A stretch of DNA of 64,000 nt from Pyropia yezoensis (GCA_009829735.1 CM020620.1:27498951-27562950); one strand, 5' to 3'. Counted from the stretch's first letter, positions 32,009 through 42,475 are shown. Made by a program: numbers and translations. The notes: generated from the letters alone by a model not told the origin.

Positions 32009-34530
32009 ATGCCCGCAGTGACGCAGGACGACCGCCCCCGGCGGCCACCACCGCCACCGCCGCCACCGCCACCGCAACTAGCTGCGCCGCCACTGCCATC
32101 CCCGCCATACGCGTCGTCGTCGCCGCCGCCCGGGACGGTGTTGGGGATGACGCTCGCCGCCGTCGCCCCCCCCCCCCCCCCCCCGCCGCCGCGGGAGCAG
32201 TGGCGGGGGTGGAGGGTGGCGGCGGGGGCGATGGCGGTGGTGGGGGTGGTCGTAGTGGCGCCGGTGGGTCGGTGCCCCCCCTGCCGGCCGCGGTGCCCCC
32301 ACGACCCGTCCACACGGTCACGTTTGCCGACTCGGTGTCGCCCGCCCCCCCTTCGTCCCGTGGGGGGGGGCTCGCTGGTGCCGCCGACGGGGAGCGACGG
32401 CTGGCGGAGAAGCGGGAACAGGGCTTTCCCGACCGCACCGACGCGCCGCTGCTGCCCGTCGGGCGGGACAGTGATGTGTCGTTGACTACGTCCCCGCGTC
32501 CGTCACCATCGCCGCGGACGACCCCACAGGTGCTCCCCGTGTTGGCGGTGCCGCCACCATTTCACGCGGCGGGCTCCCACAGTGAGCCCGTCATGAGCCC
32601 CCTGCGGCAGGGCGCGGCAGGGGGGGGGGCGGCGGGCGGCGACGCGGCCGGCGGCGACGGCGCCGCGTCACCGGCTCACCTAAACCGGCGGTTCACGCGG
32701 GGCAACTCGGCACTGTCGACGGCGAGCTCCCTCGGCGGCGCGGGCGGCGACCCGCTGCCTTCGACGCTCCAGCCCCGCCCGTCGGCACGGGATGTGCTGC
32801 GGCCACCTGCGGCGCCTACTACGCTGCACAGGCGACGACAGTCTTCGGGGGTGACGTCGGCCTACTTCTCCAAGGCCATCCTCATGCCGGCGGCTGCCAA
32901 GGATAAGAAAATCGAGGCGGTCGGCCCCGACACTATCACCCCCGCACAGGATCCTGCAGTGGCCGCCTCGACGTCGGGCGGTGGCGGTGGTGGCGGCGGC
33001 GCGGCAGGATTAGGGAGTGGCGGTGGCGGTGGCGGCGGTGGTGGCGGCGGTGGTGGCGGCGGCGGTGGTGGTGGCGGTGGCGGTGGCGGTGGCGGCGACG
33101 GCACCGGCTCGGACGACGAGACGAGGTTTGGCATTGCGGCTAGCAGCAGTGGGGACGGCGATGGGTTGGCGCCCGGCAGCAGCAGTGCGAGCGCGCTTGT
33201 TCATCACCCGAGTGGGCGGGCTGTCAAGACGGGGGAAAAGAAGTTCACCAAGCGGGTGACTAAGATGGCGAAGCCGCTGGTGCGCGGCCGGAAACGCAAG
33301 GTGAAGGACGGCGAAGTGGTGTACAAGGGCCACCGCAACTGGGAGATTGTGCTATCGATCCAGTTTGGCCTCCGTCACACGAGCGATGTCATCCAGACCA
33401 ACTCGCTGACGGAGCCGACCAGCAGCGACTTCAAGCAGTCCCTGGTGTTTGACTTTAACCCCGCGGAGGAGCACAAGTCCCTGCTTAATGTGGCGTCGTT
33501 TGCTTCGTGGGAGCACCCCTCCCCGTTTGTGTACCGGCGCATCCGGGAGCACTTTGGGCTGTCCGAGGCTGACTTTCTGGGCTCCACCTGCGCCGAGTCC
33601 AAAGTCCGGGAGCTGCCGACCCCGGGCAAGTCGGGCGCCCTTTTTTACATCACGGAGGACGAGAGCTACTTCATGAAGACAGTCACCAAGGGCGAGCAGC
33701 GCAAGCTAGCCAGCCTCCTCCCCCTCTACTACGACCACGTTGTGAAGAACCCCCACACGTTGCTGACCAAGTTTCTGGCCAACTTTTCTGTGCGGACGAC
33801 CCGGGGCAGCCACATCCGGATGGTTGTCATGTCCAGCATATTTGATCAAGGGCTGTACTTGGACAAGAAGTACGACCTCAAGGGAAGCACCAAGGGGAGG
33901 ATGGCGTCACCGCGGGAGCTGGAGAAGGAGAACGTGACGCTGAAAGACCTGGACCTTGAGTCCCCCATCTTCTTTCGCCCCGACGTGACAGAGCGGCTGC
34001 TCACGCAGCTGGACCGGGACGCAGACTTTTTGGAACGGACTTCCATTATGGACTACAGCCTGCTGCTGGGCATGTCGGAGATGCTGGAGGAGGATGACGC
34101 CTGGTACAAGGAGCAATACGGCGAGAACGAGGAGTCTGCGCCCTACTATATCGGGGCGCAGGTGGACGCATCAGGCGAACGCACCTGCTACCGCATCTGC
34201 TTAGGTGTGATTGACACCCTCCAGGGTTACACCCTTCGCAAGCAGCTGGAGCACACCCTCAAGACCGTGCAGTATTGCTCGCCGACGAGTATGTCCGTGG
34301 CGCCGCCACCAGTCTATCGTCGCCGGTTCGTAGACTTTTGCCGGGAGAAGATTCTGCCCGATCCGGCGATGGCGGTCGCGCCCAAGCCGAGGCCGTCGGC
34401 TGCGGCAGCTGCCTCGGCCATGGCATCGTCATCTTCGGTGGTGGCTGCGACAGTCCCTGCGGCAGTTGTGATGGGGACCGCCCCACCAAGCCAAGCAGAT
34501 GCGAACGCAAGGGAATCATCCTCCACGTAG
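32009..34530 (+). CDS. Phosphatidylinositol-4-phosphate 5-kinase
   Basis: The kinase domain covers about 33300-34350: VVYKGHRNWEIVLSIQFGLRHT, DFNPAEEHKSLLNVASFASW, FGLSEADFLGSTC, GALFYITEDESYFMKTV (ATP-site Lys), DLKGSTKGR, SIMDYSLLLG and GVIDTLQGYTLRKQLEHTLK. These are hallmarks of PIP kinases that make PI(4,5)P2 at membranes; no MORN repeats are present. The N-terminal 430 or so residues are low complexity, with a glycine tract at 32979-33093 and basic stretches before the kinase. The kinase frame is open from 31975 but lacks an ATG until 32593. The nearest upstream ATG (32009) opens a Pro-rich frame that is one base out of register; both frames pass through a 19-base C-run at 32166-32184. 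A homopolymer length error there would join them. So the 5' end is tentative; 32593 is the safe start (645 residues). Confidence 0.88.
32166..32184 (+). repeat. Poly-C run of 19 at a reading-frame switch
   Basis: Nineteen consecutive C residues where the ATG-led Pro-rich frame and the kinase frame of the PIP5K gene overlap. A one-base change in run length would put the ATG at 32009 in frame with the kinase. Confidence 0.7.
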
Positions 34531-34914
34531 GGCTTTCCTCCCCCGCCTGTGTTCGAATGTAAATCTCGCGGAGTGTCTTCCCCCGCGCAGCACGGCACGG
34601 TTTGGTATTTATGTCGCGCATAAAGCGAGCTACGATGTCTCCCCGCTTGCAGTTCCCTGGCGAGTGGGCCTCTCTCTCATCGGTGCCTGCTTTGTCGCGC
34701 TACCGCTTACCCCTCTCACGTCCTCGGCCAGTTGATCAGCTGCCGACTGCAAGAACAACCGATACCCAACCCGAAATGGTACATATCTTTGACCAAAGCA
34801 CCGCGCGGCAGGAGCGAGTAGGCGGGAGCCGGAGCGAGCAGGCAGCCGCGCAGCCGCGAGTGCAACACACACACAAAAAGAGCACGCCGCAATGACCACC
34901 GAAACCGGGCCCCA
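34531..34914. other. Intergenic between convergent genes
   Basis: Holds the 3' flanks of PIP5K and the plastid membrane protein. No gene or repeat is seen. Confidence 0.5.
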
Positions 34915-36151
34915 CTAGCTCTTGTCCACACCCCCCACCGACGGTGGCGGCGGCGGGGGCGCGTCGGGATCGTCCCCAGGAGCGACAGGGTCGGTCCCCG
35001 CCGCGCTGTCAGCGGCGAGGCGTTTGCGGAGCTCGGCCATCATGTCCGCATCGTCAGGGGCGCTGTCATCGCCATCCACCTCGACAAATTCTTGCTTGAC
35101 CTTTTCAAGCCGCTCCACTTCCTCCTGCATGGACTCAGATAACAGCGACACGACAAAGGAGCAGTCCAGAGGCGCCCGTAATGAACCAGGCGAGACGACA
35201 CCAGAACAGGGTCGTGGGAGCCAAAAGCGCAATGAAGGCGAGAGGTAACAGCATTCATCAGAAGATATGGTGAGCGCACCCAACATCAAGCCCATCGGTT
35301 TGTTCCACCGTATGAGCAGCAAGAGAGAGAAATAATTGTGGGTGAGCGATTAGCGCAGGACCGACGGGACCAACAGGAGAACATGACAAGGAACTCGGTC
35401 CAGAACGGCTGAACCGAACGCTACAAGCCGTTCGGTCTCGCCAAACGGGCGCTCTCGGCGCCCACCAGAGCCCACATTGGACCTCTTCACGCCCATTCCA
35501 AAGATGCCGAAAATGACCCCAACGTACCCGAACACGCACGCTCTCCTCTCGGTCATCCTGCCGGTTGGACATGTACGCCCACCCGAACAGCCCCGCAAAC
35601 GCGCCACCCGTGATGACAAGCGACACCGCCCGCTCGCGCTCGTCCAACTGTTTCTTCCCATCATATCTGACCGCCTCAGCCGCCGCAGGCGCGGGTGCCT
35701 CCTTGGTCTTGACCGACCGCCGCGCCGCCCGGGCCGCACCCGGCGACACGAGCAGCGCAAAGGCCGTCGCCGTCGCGGCCGCCCACTGACGCCATGGCCG
35801 GCCGCCAGCGCCACTGCCGCCGGCGCCACCACCGTTCACGCCCGCGTGGCGAGCCGACACAATACCCCCACGGGCGGCTTCGGCTGCTGGTATCTCCGCT
35901 GGGGGGGGGCTCTGGTCGTTGCCCGCGGGGCTGGCCGACAGCACCACCTCCGGCGAGCATGACCTGCGGCGGGCAGCTACGGCGAGGGTCACTGGAGGCA
36001 GGACCGCCGGGGCCACGACACGGCGGCCGACGAAAGGGGAGGCGCCAGCCGACACCGCCGGCGGTGACAAGCAGCACGACGGTGCCGCCGCCTGGGAAGG
36101 GAAGACAGCCGCCCCCACGGCGGGGACGACCGCGAAGCCAAGGCACGCCAT
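34915..36151 (-). CDS. Plastid-targeted single-span membrane protein, unknown function, one intron
   Basis: Exon 1 is 36151-35540 (204 codons) and exon 2 is 35133-34915; joined they give 276 residues. Donor GTGCGT and acceptor CTGAG are both in phase 0. The first 130 residues look like a transit peptide (Ala/Ser/Pro/Val, few acids). A second hydrophobic stretch WRQWAAATATAFALLVSPGAARA ends in an AxA-type site, suggesting a bipartite thylakoid signal. The mature part has KKQLDERERAVSLVITGGAFAGLFGWAYMSNRQDDREE, with one membrane span (about VITGGAFAGLFGWAYM), then a charged helix (EEVERLEKVKQEFVEVDG) and DADMMAELRKRLAAD, ending in a Pro/Asp-rich tail. The short helix-turn-charged pattern looks conserved in kind with small thylakoid proteins, but I cannot name it. 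It is divergent from NSE1, about 600 bases apart. Confidence 0.65.
35134..35539 (-). other. Intron of the plastid membrane protein gene
   Basis: Chosen because the coherent peptide ends at QDDREES and resumes at SMQEEVERLEKV; GTGCGT donor at 35539 and CTGAG acceptor at 35134. An alternative acceptor (CAG, nine bases downstream) is also in phase. The frame in the intron reads into unlike sequence with a stop. Confidence 0.6.
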
Positions 36152-36747
36152 GGCCTACGACTTCCACGGACAGAAACGCGCCACAGAACAGCAGCAGGAA
36201 TGCGAGGGGGGTAGTGCAGACGCCACCGCCGTTGTGGGGGATGACACGGTGCTCGCGCGCTGGCGAGACAGACGAAGCTCAGGCGGGATCGGGAGGGAAA
36301 ACATGCTGGTGGTGGATGCAGACCGAACGAGCTGGCGCGTTGCATGCGCGCGAAATTCCAGATCGCGCGCGCTGTTGAGCCGACCTCATCATCAGGTAGC
36401 CCCCGTTGCAATCTGGCTGTTCAGTACGCTTCCGTGAAATTATAATTCATAGTTGTGATAACTACATTGTGCTTTGTGGGTTTGCCAAAACAGCGGTGCG
36501 TCCTGGCGACCGAGGGCGCGCATCTGAAGTAGCCTCAGTACAGTCAAACCGTTCGTGGCAGGGGCTGCACCATCACGCGCCTCCTCGCGCCACCGACATC
36601 TGCAGCCGGGTCGCGCTCGGTGATGTATGCGCGTCATCGTCAACTGCGGCGGCCACCCATGTCCCCAGTCCCCTTCACCACATTTTGATTCCAGCAAGCG
36701 CTCCCCCCTTGTTTCGTGCTGAGCTGCTCCCCGCGTGCTTGCTCGCC
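36152..36747. other. Shared upstream region of divergent genes
   Basis: About 600 bases between the starts of the plastid protein gene (minus) and the NSE1 gene (plus). AAATTATAATTCATAG at 36437-36452 is an A+T island. No gene is seen. Confidence 0.4.
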
Positions 36748-37548
36748 ATGGGCCTCACCAAGACGCAGCGCGCCTTCCTCCAAGGCATGATGTCAGCCCG
36801 CGTGCTGAGCGAGCGCCGCACCGCCATGCTCTACTCCCGCTGCGCGGTCGAGGCGGCCAAGTCCATCGGAAAGGAGCCATCTGCGAGCGCCACTGCCGTC
36901 CCTGATGAGGAAGCGCTGGACAACCGGATTGGCGACATCAACGAGGTCCTTGAGAAGCTCCATATCCAGCTCCGCAAGGGCTTTTCCCCCGCTGACGATG
37001 GCACCTTCTGGGGGGTGGTCAACACCATTGCGGACGAGTCGTCAAAGCTTGCGTCTGAGTTTTCCGCCCCGCAGGTGGCCCTCTTCCAAGCCATCGTCCA
37101 GGCGCTGCTCGATGATGACCAGGCGCGGATGCCATTGGCCGACGCGACCGCGCTGGGGCTGGCACTGGAGCGAAACCTGACGATGAAGGTATCTGAGGCG
37201 TCCAAGGCCATCCAAGCGTTGCACAAGGCCCGCTGGTTGCGGCAAGTCAAGCCGGGTGCCGGCGGCGGCGGGGTAACAGTGACGTTTGGGGTACGGGCGG
37301 TACTGGAACTTCCCGACGTCAAAGGGCACGTGGCGCAGCACGCAAGGGCCATGACCCGTCTGGCGAGGGGAGAGGGGGGTGTGGGTGGAGGGGCGGGCGG
37401 TGGCGGGGGCGGGAAAAAGCGGAGGCGCAGCGGACAGCGGCGAGTGGTGGTTAAGAGTGACGAGGAGGAGGGGGCGAGTGACGAAAACAAGGAGGACAGC
37501 GAAGAGGAGGAGGACCAGGAGGACGAGGACGAGGACGAGGAGGCATGA
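36748..37548 (+). CDS. NSE1: NSE1-like subunit of the SMC5/6 complex, lacking the RING
   Basis: The 266-residue product matches the winged-helix part of NSE1 (Non-SMC element 1). It starts GLTKTQRAFLQGMMSARVLSE, then has DINEVLEKLHIQLRKGF, DGTFWGVVNTIADESSKLAS, QVALFQAIVQALL, NLTMKVSEASKAIQALHKARWL and FGVRAVLELPDV. NSE1 with NSE3 and NSE4 forms the SMC5/6 core used in DNA repair. In animals and yeast NSE1 ends in a variant RING with Cys/His pairs. Here the sequence after LELPDV is Gly- and Lys-rich, then strongly acidic (DEEEGASDENKEDSEEEE), with no cysteine pairs. The start at 36748 is in GCCATGG context; the frame upstream is unlike NSE1. A missing 3' exon with the RING is possible, but the acidic tail ends in a clear stop. 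Confidence 0.8.
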   Translation: MGLTKTQRAFLQGMMSARVLSERRTAMLYSRCAVEAAKSIGKEPSASATAVPDEEALDNRIGDINEVLEKLHIQLRKGFSPADDGTFWGVVNTIADESSKLASEFSAPQVALFQAIVQALLDDDQARMPLADATALGLALERNLTMKVSEASKAIQALHKARWLRQVKPGAGGGGVTVTFGVRAVLELPDVKGHVAQHARAMTRLARGEGGVGGGAGGGGGGKKRRRSGQRRVVVKSDEEEGASDENKEDSEEEEDQEDEDEDEEA

Positions 37549-38145
37549 AGGGCGTTGGCGGGGAGGGCGCCTGGTGACTGGGGTGAAGGCGGCCAAGTAT
37601 GTACTACGCCGCAAGCAGGCATGGAAAACATGAAGAGTGGAAGAACTTCAGTCACTCGTTACAGCAGACGTTCTTGCTCCCCAACGTGACGCACACGCTT
37701 CTCTTTCGAACACTCGCACCCATGTCCTTCACCTCTTCCCACTGCCCTCTTCACTGCGACTTTCGTAGGCGTTTAATTTAAGATGAAGTGGCCCCTCAAT
37801 CCGGCATGAAATGTGCATCGCTGGGATCAGAGCCCGCCTTCCTCTGGGCTGCACATCCAGGAGGGGATCGCACGACACACGCGGGTCGTTCGACATCAGC
37901 GCTTGGCCGCCACCCGTGGTTGTCTTGCCTGAAGTGACCAAGGGAAGCGACTCTGTCTGCAGGCGCCTTGAGCATCTGGCCCTTGCTACTGCTGGTCCGC
38001 TGCTGCTCACCCGCCGTTCGTGCACTCGCGCTGGCTAGCCGTCAGGAGCGGGTGGGGGTGTGGTTGCCTGCTGGTCGGCCACGCTCCCTGTGGTCTCCAC
38101 ACGCCCACCCTCCTCTATCTTGTTCCTGGTTACGCGGCGCGCACC
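37549..38145. other. Intergenic, UBR7 upstream region
   Basis: No gene is supported. The sequence is of mixed composition with no repeats that I can see. Confidence 0.4.
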
Positions 38146-39327
38146 ATGGGCTCCCCAGAGCCGCCTGAGTGCACCTACGACCAAGGCTTCATCCGCCAGA
38201 AAGTATTTGTCTGCCGCCGGTGCTCCGTCCCTGGCCAGCGCGCCGGCTTTTGCGCCGCCTGCAAGGAGCGGTGCCATGGTGACCACGAGGACGATGTGTT
38301 TGGCATTTACTCCAAACGCGCCTTCCGGTGCGACTGTGGGACGGCGCGCATGGCAAACCGGTGCGCCTTGGCGGGCTCCCCTGTGGCGGCACGGGAGCGG
38401 CGCAAGCTTATCAACACCCCCAACGCCTACGGCCACAACTACAGCGACCGCTACTGCCGGTGCAACCGGCCCTACTCCCCCGACTACGGAGATATGCTCC
38501 AGTGTGCCGTGTGTGAAGACTGGTGGCACGAGCTGTGTATGACGTTTCCCGCTCGGCGAAGCGACAGCCGCGCGACCGCCAGCGGCGGCAGCGTCGCCGA
38601 GGGTAGTCGGTCGAGCAGGGGCGGCGGCGGCGGCAGCGCCCGTGCTGGTGCCAGCGTACCCGTTGTGGTGCGGCGTGGCGAGCTAGGCCGCCTGCCGACG
38701 GGAAACTTTGAGTTCTCCTGCCACGAGTGCACCGCCCGCCTGCCCTTCCTCGCCGACTACTACCGCATCCGCGGGCAGGTGCTACCACACACAGTCGTTG
38801 GGGAGGACATTGCCACGGCGCACCAGAAGTTGGTGGGCGGCGGTTGCTCCCGGCCGGCCCCTTCGTCCGTGTCGGCCATGTTTGTCAAGTCTGGGATGGA
38901 CTTTTTCTGGGCGTCTGGCTGGCGCTATGACCTCTGTGACTGTGCCATGTGTTTGGCCATGTATGCGAAGTTGGGCTGCAAGTTCCTCGTCGACCCGGAC
39001 GACTTTCTCGTCGCCTCGGACGCGGAGGGAGGCGGGGCGGGCGGCGGGGACGGCGACTCTGACGATGGGGGCGGCGGCGGCGACGGAAGGGGTGGTAGCG
39101 ACGACGACGGCGCACGGCCGACGCCCACCGACGCGGCGCGGGCGGTGGCGGATGTGGTGTGGCGTGGGGACCTTTCGGCGCCGCGAAGCGATGACGAGGA
39201 TGTGGCGCTCTTTGAGGCCATACTCGCAGACGCGGATACAGGCGCGGGGCCGATCGACACGGACGAGCTGGCGCGGGTGTACGGTCAGGTGAAGCGGGAG
39301 AGCTTGGCATTGCTACGGAGGAAATAG
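38146..39327 (+). CDS. UBR7: UBR7-like putative E3 ubiquitin ligase (UBR box and PHD finger)
   Basis: The 393-residue product has the UBR7 layout. A UBR box comes first: ECTYDQGFIRQKVFVCRRC, GFCAACKERCHGDHEDDVFGIYSKRAFRCDCGT and NRCAL, with the Cys/His zinc ligands. A PHD-type finger follows: GHNYSDRYCRCNRPY, MLQCAVCEDWWHELC and SCHECTARLPFL. A Ser/Gly-rich insert of about 50 residues lies inside the PHD finger, between the WWHELC part and the CHEC pair. The conserved C-terminal UBR7 domain follows (DFFWASGWRYDLCDCAMCLAMYAKLGCKFLVDPDD), then an acidic Gly/Asp tail and a final helix. UBR7 proteins are linked to histone H2B ubiquitination in animals. The start at 38146 is in CACCATGG context, directly before the conserved ECTY block. 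No intron is needed. Confidence 0.92.
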   Translation: MGSPEPPECTYDQGFIRQKVFVCRRCSVPGQRAGFCAACKERCHGDHEDDVFGIYSKRAFRCDCGTARMANRCALAGSPVAARERRKLINTPNAYGHNYSDRYCRCNRPYSPDYGDMLQCAVCEDWWHELCMTFPARRSDSRATASGGSVAEGSRSSRGGGGGSARAGASVPVVVRRGELGRLPTGNFEFSCHECTARLPFLADYYRIRGQVLPHTVVGEDIATAHQKLVGGGCSRPAPSSVSAMFVKSGMDFFWASGWRYDLCDCAMCLAMYAKLGCKFLVDPDDFLVASDAEGGGAGGGDGDSDDGGGGGDGRGGSDDDGARPTPTDAARAVADVVWRGDLSAPRSDDEDVALFEAILADADTGAGPIDTDELARVYGQVKRESLALLRRK

Positions 39328-39645
39328 GGGGTAGGGGGCGCTGTGGCGTGAGCAAGGCGTTGTCGACGCACTGTGCGCGTGGCCATCGAGTGACATCCAT
39401 GTGCGTACGCCACCGGGGCTTTTCCGCTCGTGCGTGCGCTTCCCGGGTGGAGGCGACACATTCACGCCCTGTGCGTGTGTCGACTGGCGAGAGACAACTT
39501 CGTAGCCTGCGCAGTCAATACTGATCTTGTGCTAGTCCCACAGCACTGATGATAGCTCCCCAGGTGGCAGCACACTACGGTTTAAACAAAGAATGGCAGC
39601 GAGCGCCCATGTGGGAACACAATTTATGCCACCAAACCACATTCC
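39328..39645. other. Intergenic between convergent UBR7 and eL30 genes
   Basis: Contains only 3' flanks; nothing else seen. Confidence 0.5.
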
Positions 39646-40429
39646 CTACGCCTCCTGGTTGGCCGGGTCCAGCGCGCGGATAATGTCCGAATCCCCCTGG
39701 TCCGTGATGCTCATCGCCGAGCAGCGGAAGTACTTGCCGCAAGCGGTGCCCAGGTCGACGTTGTTGCCAGGGTAGTGATGCACGTTGCACTTCGCCAGCA
39801 TGGCGTAGTACTCGAGCTCACTGCGGCGCAGCGGCGGCGTGTTGGACGCTGCCCATACGAAAAGCAATAACATGAAGAAGTGAACGGAGAAGGGAAGCAC
39901 ATCACACCGATCGGAGCGAGTGGGAGCGGACGCCAACACAGTGAAGCAATAGAACGCGAGGGTGTTAGAGGCTCCAGTTGTGCTAGACAACCTTCGTAGC
40001 CACGGGGAACCAAAGAGCCAACCAGAGTAAGACACAATGGGGGGGGGGGGGGTGTCACAGGCAAAACAGGACATTGTACTCGGGACGGAGGCTGTCCAAC
40101 AAGGGCAGCAACAGCCTCACCGTACATGACATAGTGGTCGGGACTCCCCGAAGCCGAACCCTATTCGCCCGGCGCCCCTCCCCGCCCCATCCGATGACGC
40201 GAGAACGCAGCAAACAAGGACATGAGCACAATTGCAGTACACACAGCACTCTGGCATCCTCGCACAAGAAATATAGCGCTGTGCATCACGTACCGATCAG
40301 GACCAGCTTGCACTTGCCCGACCGCAGGGTCTTGATCGTGCTCTTATACCCGAGCGAGTACTTGCCCGACTTCATCACCAGCGTCAGGCGGGCGCCCAGG
40401 TTGTCCGACGTCTTCTTTTTCTTGGCCAT
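39646..40429 (-). CDS. RPL30: 60S ribosomal protein eL30, one intron
   Basis: Exon 1 is 40429-40294 (136 bases) and exon 2 is 39848-39646 (203 bases); together 112 residues. Exon 1 encodes [20 protein letters not shown], then [20 protein letters not shown] and KLVLI. Exon 2 adds [40 protein letters not shown] and [14 protein letters not shown]. These match eL30 end to end (VMKSGKYx[31 protein letters not shown]). The donor is GTACGT and the acceptor GGCAG; the intron splits an Ala codon (phase 1). eL30 is a structural protein of the large subunit. The length is normal for the family (about 105-115). Upstream, the gene faces away from the SET-domain gene. Confidence 0.95.
39849..40293 (-). other. 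Intron of eL30
   Basis: Length 445 bases, GTACGT...GGCAG. It holds an imperfect C-run on the minus strand (G-run at 40038-40051 plus). In some eukaryotes eL30 binds its own transcript to control splicing; no such site is claimed here. Confidence 0.85.
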
Positions 40430-41131
40430 GGTAACGAAGGGGGGGGGGGAAACGGCGCTACAGGGGCTTGGATGAGGATTGGCAAGGCGCTCGGCGTTGG
40501 TTGTGACGAAGAGGACGAACGTTGTTGCTGCGTTATCCTCACGAACCGCCGGTCACTCCAACCCCTATCGCCGGCACGAGGGTCCGACTCAGGTCTTCAA
40601 TTGGCACACGGCGGCAGCAAAATAAACAATCTGATGGTTTCAAAAAGTGGCACGCCTTTAAAGCAAAGGACACGTGCCGCCGTCGGAGCAACGGTCGCAC
40701 TTCCGAATCGTCGATCATGCTCTGTAGGCAAATATAATTCTAAGACTTGTACTGCCTTGCGACTCGTGCGGCCAACGCTCGTCCACGCATCTCCTCGATC
40801 CACCTCCCTCCGCCTACTGCATCCCCCACAGGGGCCCCTGCATGGGCGTCCCCGATGGCGGAGGCGCATGGCATCTGCACGATCGGGCCACCACTCCGAG
40901 GGGTGGTCCCGCTCTGCCACTGCAGTCACGGCTGCGACGACGGCGGTGGCGTGTCGACAGCGCCCGGCTAGGCACCGCCGGTGAGACTGTCACCGCCACG
41001 CTCCTGTCTCCCTAGTCTTCCTCGCCAACACCCTGCGCAGCCGACAAGACGCGGCCAACCGCTGCCCGCCCTGAAGTCCCCTCCCGCTGCCACTGACGCC
41101 GCTACCTCTTCCTTCACTACCGCTGCTGCCT

Positions 41132-41168
<37 letters not shown>

Positions 41169-41197
41169 TGCTGCCACCGCAGCCGCCGCCGACGGTC
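40430..41197. other. Shared upstream region of eL30 and SET genes
   Basis: No gene is seen. It contains a (CCG)n microsatellite at 41132-41167 directly before the SET gene start. Confidence 0.5.
41132..41167 (+). repeat. (CCG)12 microsatellite
   Basis: Uninterrupted CCG triplets end about 30 bases before the SET gene ATG; the frame stays open through them as poly-Ala, so the repeat could lie in the 5' UTR or in the coding region if an upstream start is used. Confidence 0.8.
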
Positions 41198-42475
41198 ATG
41201 CCCGCCGGGCGGTCCTCCGGAGAGTTGGCGCGGGGCCCGCCGCGGTCGCCGGGCCGGCCAGCGGCTGCAGCCGCTCCTGCCCCCGCGAGCCCTCCCCCCA
41301 CCGTTGCCACCCCTACCGCCGCCGCCGCTGCCGCAGCGTGGGCCCTCCCCCCCTCCTCCTCTGTCGCCACTGTCGGCCGACTCGGCGGCCGCCCGCCCCG
41401 CTGCACCGTCCCCCGTCGGCCACGCGCCGGGGCGGCGGCTGTAGCACCACTGGTGGTGGCGGCGGCCCGCCTCGGTGGGCCGCCGCCACCGCAGCTGTCG
41501 CGGGGACGACGGGCGCAGCGGCAGCCGACGGTGGCGGCGGTCCCCCCGCCGGCTGCGGGGGTGTCTGTGCCGCCCTCTCCTGCGCCCGCGGATGCCACTG
41601 CGCCTGTTGTCTCTGCCGCCGCCGCCACCGCTGCCGCCGTCCCCTCCGACGACCACCGCGTTCCGGGAGAGGGGGCGGGTGCGGGGGCGGCGACGCGTCT
41701 TGCGGCGACGCCGGCGGCACCCGCCGCTCCGGGTGAGGCCGGCGGCGACGCTCGTCCCGCGTCGGTGGACGTGACCGCCCTGCGGGCGTCGCTCGCCCGC
41801 CGCCGGTCCATCCGCCGGTGGGGGATGGCTGCCTCGGCCGCCACTGCGGTCGCCGCCTACGCCGTCTCCCCATTGCCGCCGCCGTCGCCGGGCCTCTTTG
41901 CCGCAGTCGCTGCCGCCGCGGGCGGCTGGGCCGCCCTGGGCGGCACCGCCGAGGTTGGCCGCGACGGCCGCCTCTACCTCCACTCCCCCTTTGAGGCTGG
42001 GCGCCGTGCTCTCGGCGCCGCCGCCGCCGTCGCCGACCGCCCGGTGCCCCCTCCCCCCGCGGGCAGCGTGGTGGTCCGCCCCACCGGCGATGGCCGCGGC
42101 TGGGGCGTCTACGCCGCGGTTCCCCTTCCCGTGGGCACCCCCCTGGGTGAGTACGAGGGGGACCTCCTCGACACGGCCGCCTTTTTCGCCCGCTACCCCC
42201 CCGGTGGGAAGGCCCGCGGGGACTATGTGGTCGCCCTCGATGCAGAGTGGGTACTCGACGGCGCGGCGGCCGCCGCAGCCGCGCGGGCGGCCGCCATCTA
42301 CACTCCCTCATTGATGAACCACACGCGCTTGGGGAGTGCGGTCGCGCGAGTGGCCCGCCGGCGGGCTCGGGCTTTGGGGTTTGTGACGACCCGGCCGGTG
42401 GCCGTGGGCGAGGAGCTCTGCTGGGACTATGGCCGCACGTATTGGATGGGGCGCGAGGCGGAGGAGATGCCGTGA
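41198..42475 (+). CDS. SET-domain protein with N-terminal low-complexity region
   Basis: The 425-residue product ends in a compact SET domain. It shows RGWGVYAAVPLPVGTPLGEYEG, GDYVVALDAEWVLDG, the cofactor-site SLMNHTRLG (NH motif) and FVTTRPVAVGEELCWDYG, ending GRTYW. SET domains transfer methyl groups from S-adenosylmethionine to lysines of histones or other proteins. The first half is Ala/Pro-rich with one basic patch (LRASLARRRSIRRWG) followed by two hydrophobic stretches (AASAATAVAAYAV and GLFAAVAAAAGGWAAL), which could be a hairpin in a membrane or a plastid-targeting region. No pre-SET or post-SET cysteine cluster is visible, so it differs from classical histone methyltransferases; a non-histone plastid substrate is possible. 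The ATG at 41198 is the first in frame. No intron is needed. Confidence 0.8.
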   Translation: MPAGRSSGELARGPPRSPGRPAAAAAPAPASPPPTVATPTAAAAAAAWALPPSSSVATVGRLGGRPPRCTVPRRPRAGAAAVAPLVVAAARLGGPPPPQLSRGRRAQRQPTVAAVPPPAAGVSVPPSPAPADATAPVVSAAAATAAAVPSDDHRVPGEGAGAGAATRLAATPAAPAAPGEAGGDARPASVDVTALRASLARRRSIRRWGMAASAATAVAAYAVSPLPPPSPGLFAAVAAAAGGWAALGGTAEVGRDGRLYLHSPFEAGRRALGAAAAVADRPVPPPPAGSVVVRPTGDGRGWGVYAAVPLPVGTPLGEYEGDLLDTAAFFARYPPGGKARGDYVVALDAEWVLDGAAAAAAARAAAIYTPSLMNHTRLGSAVARVARRRARALGFVTTRPVAVGEELCWDYGRTYWMGREAEEMP

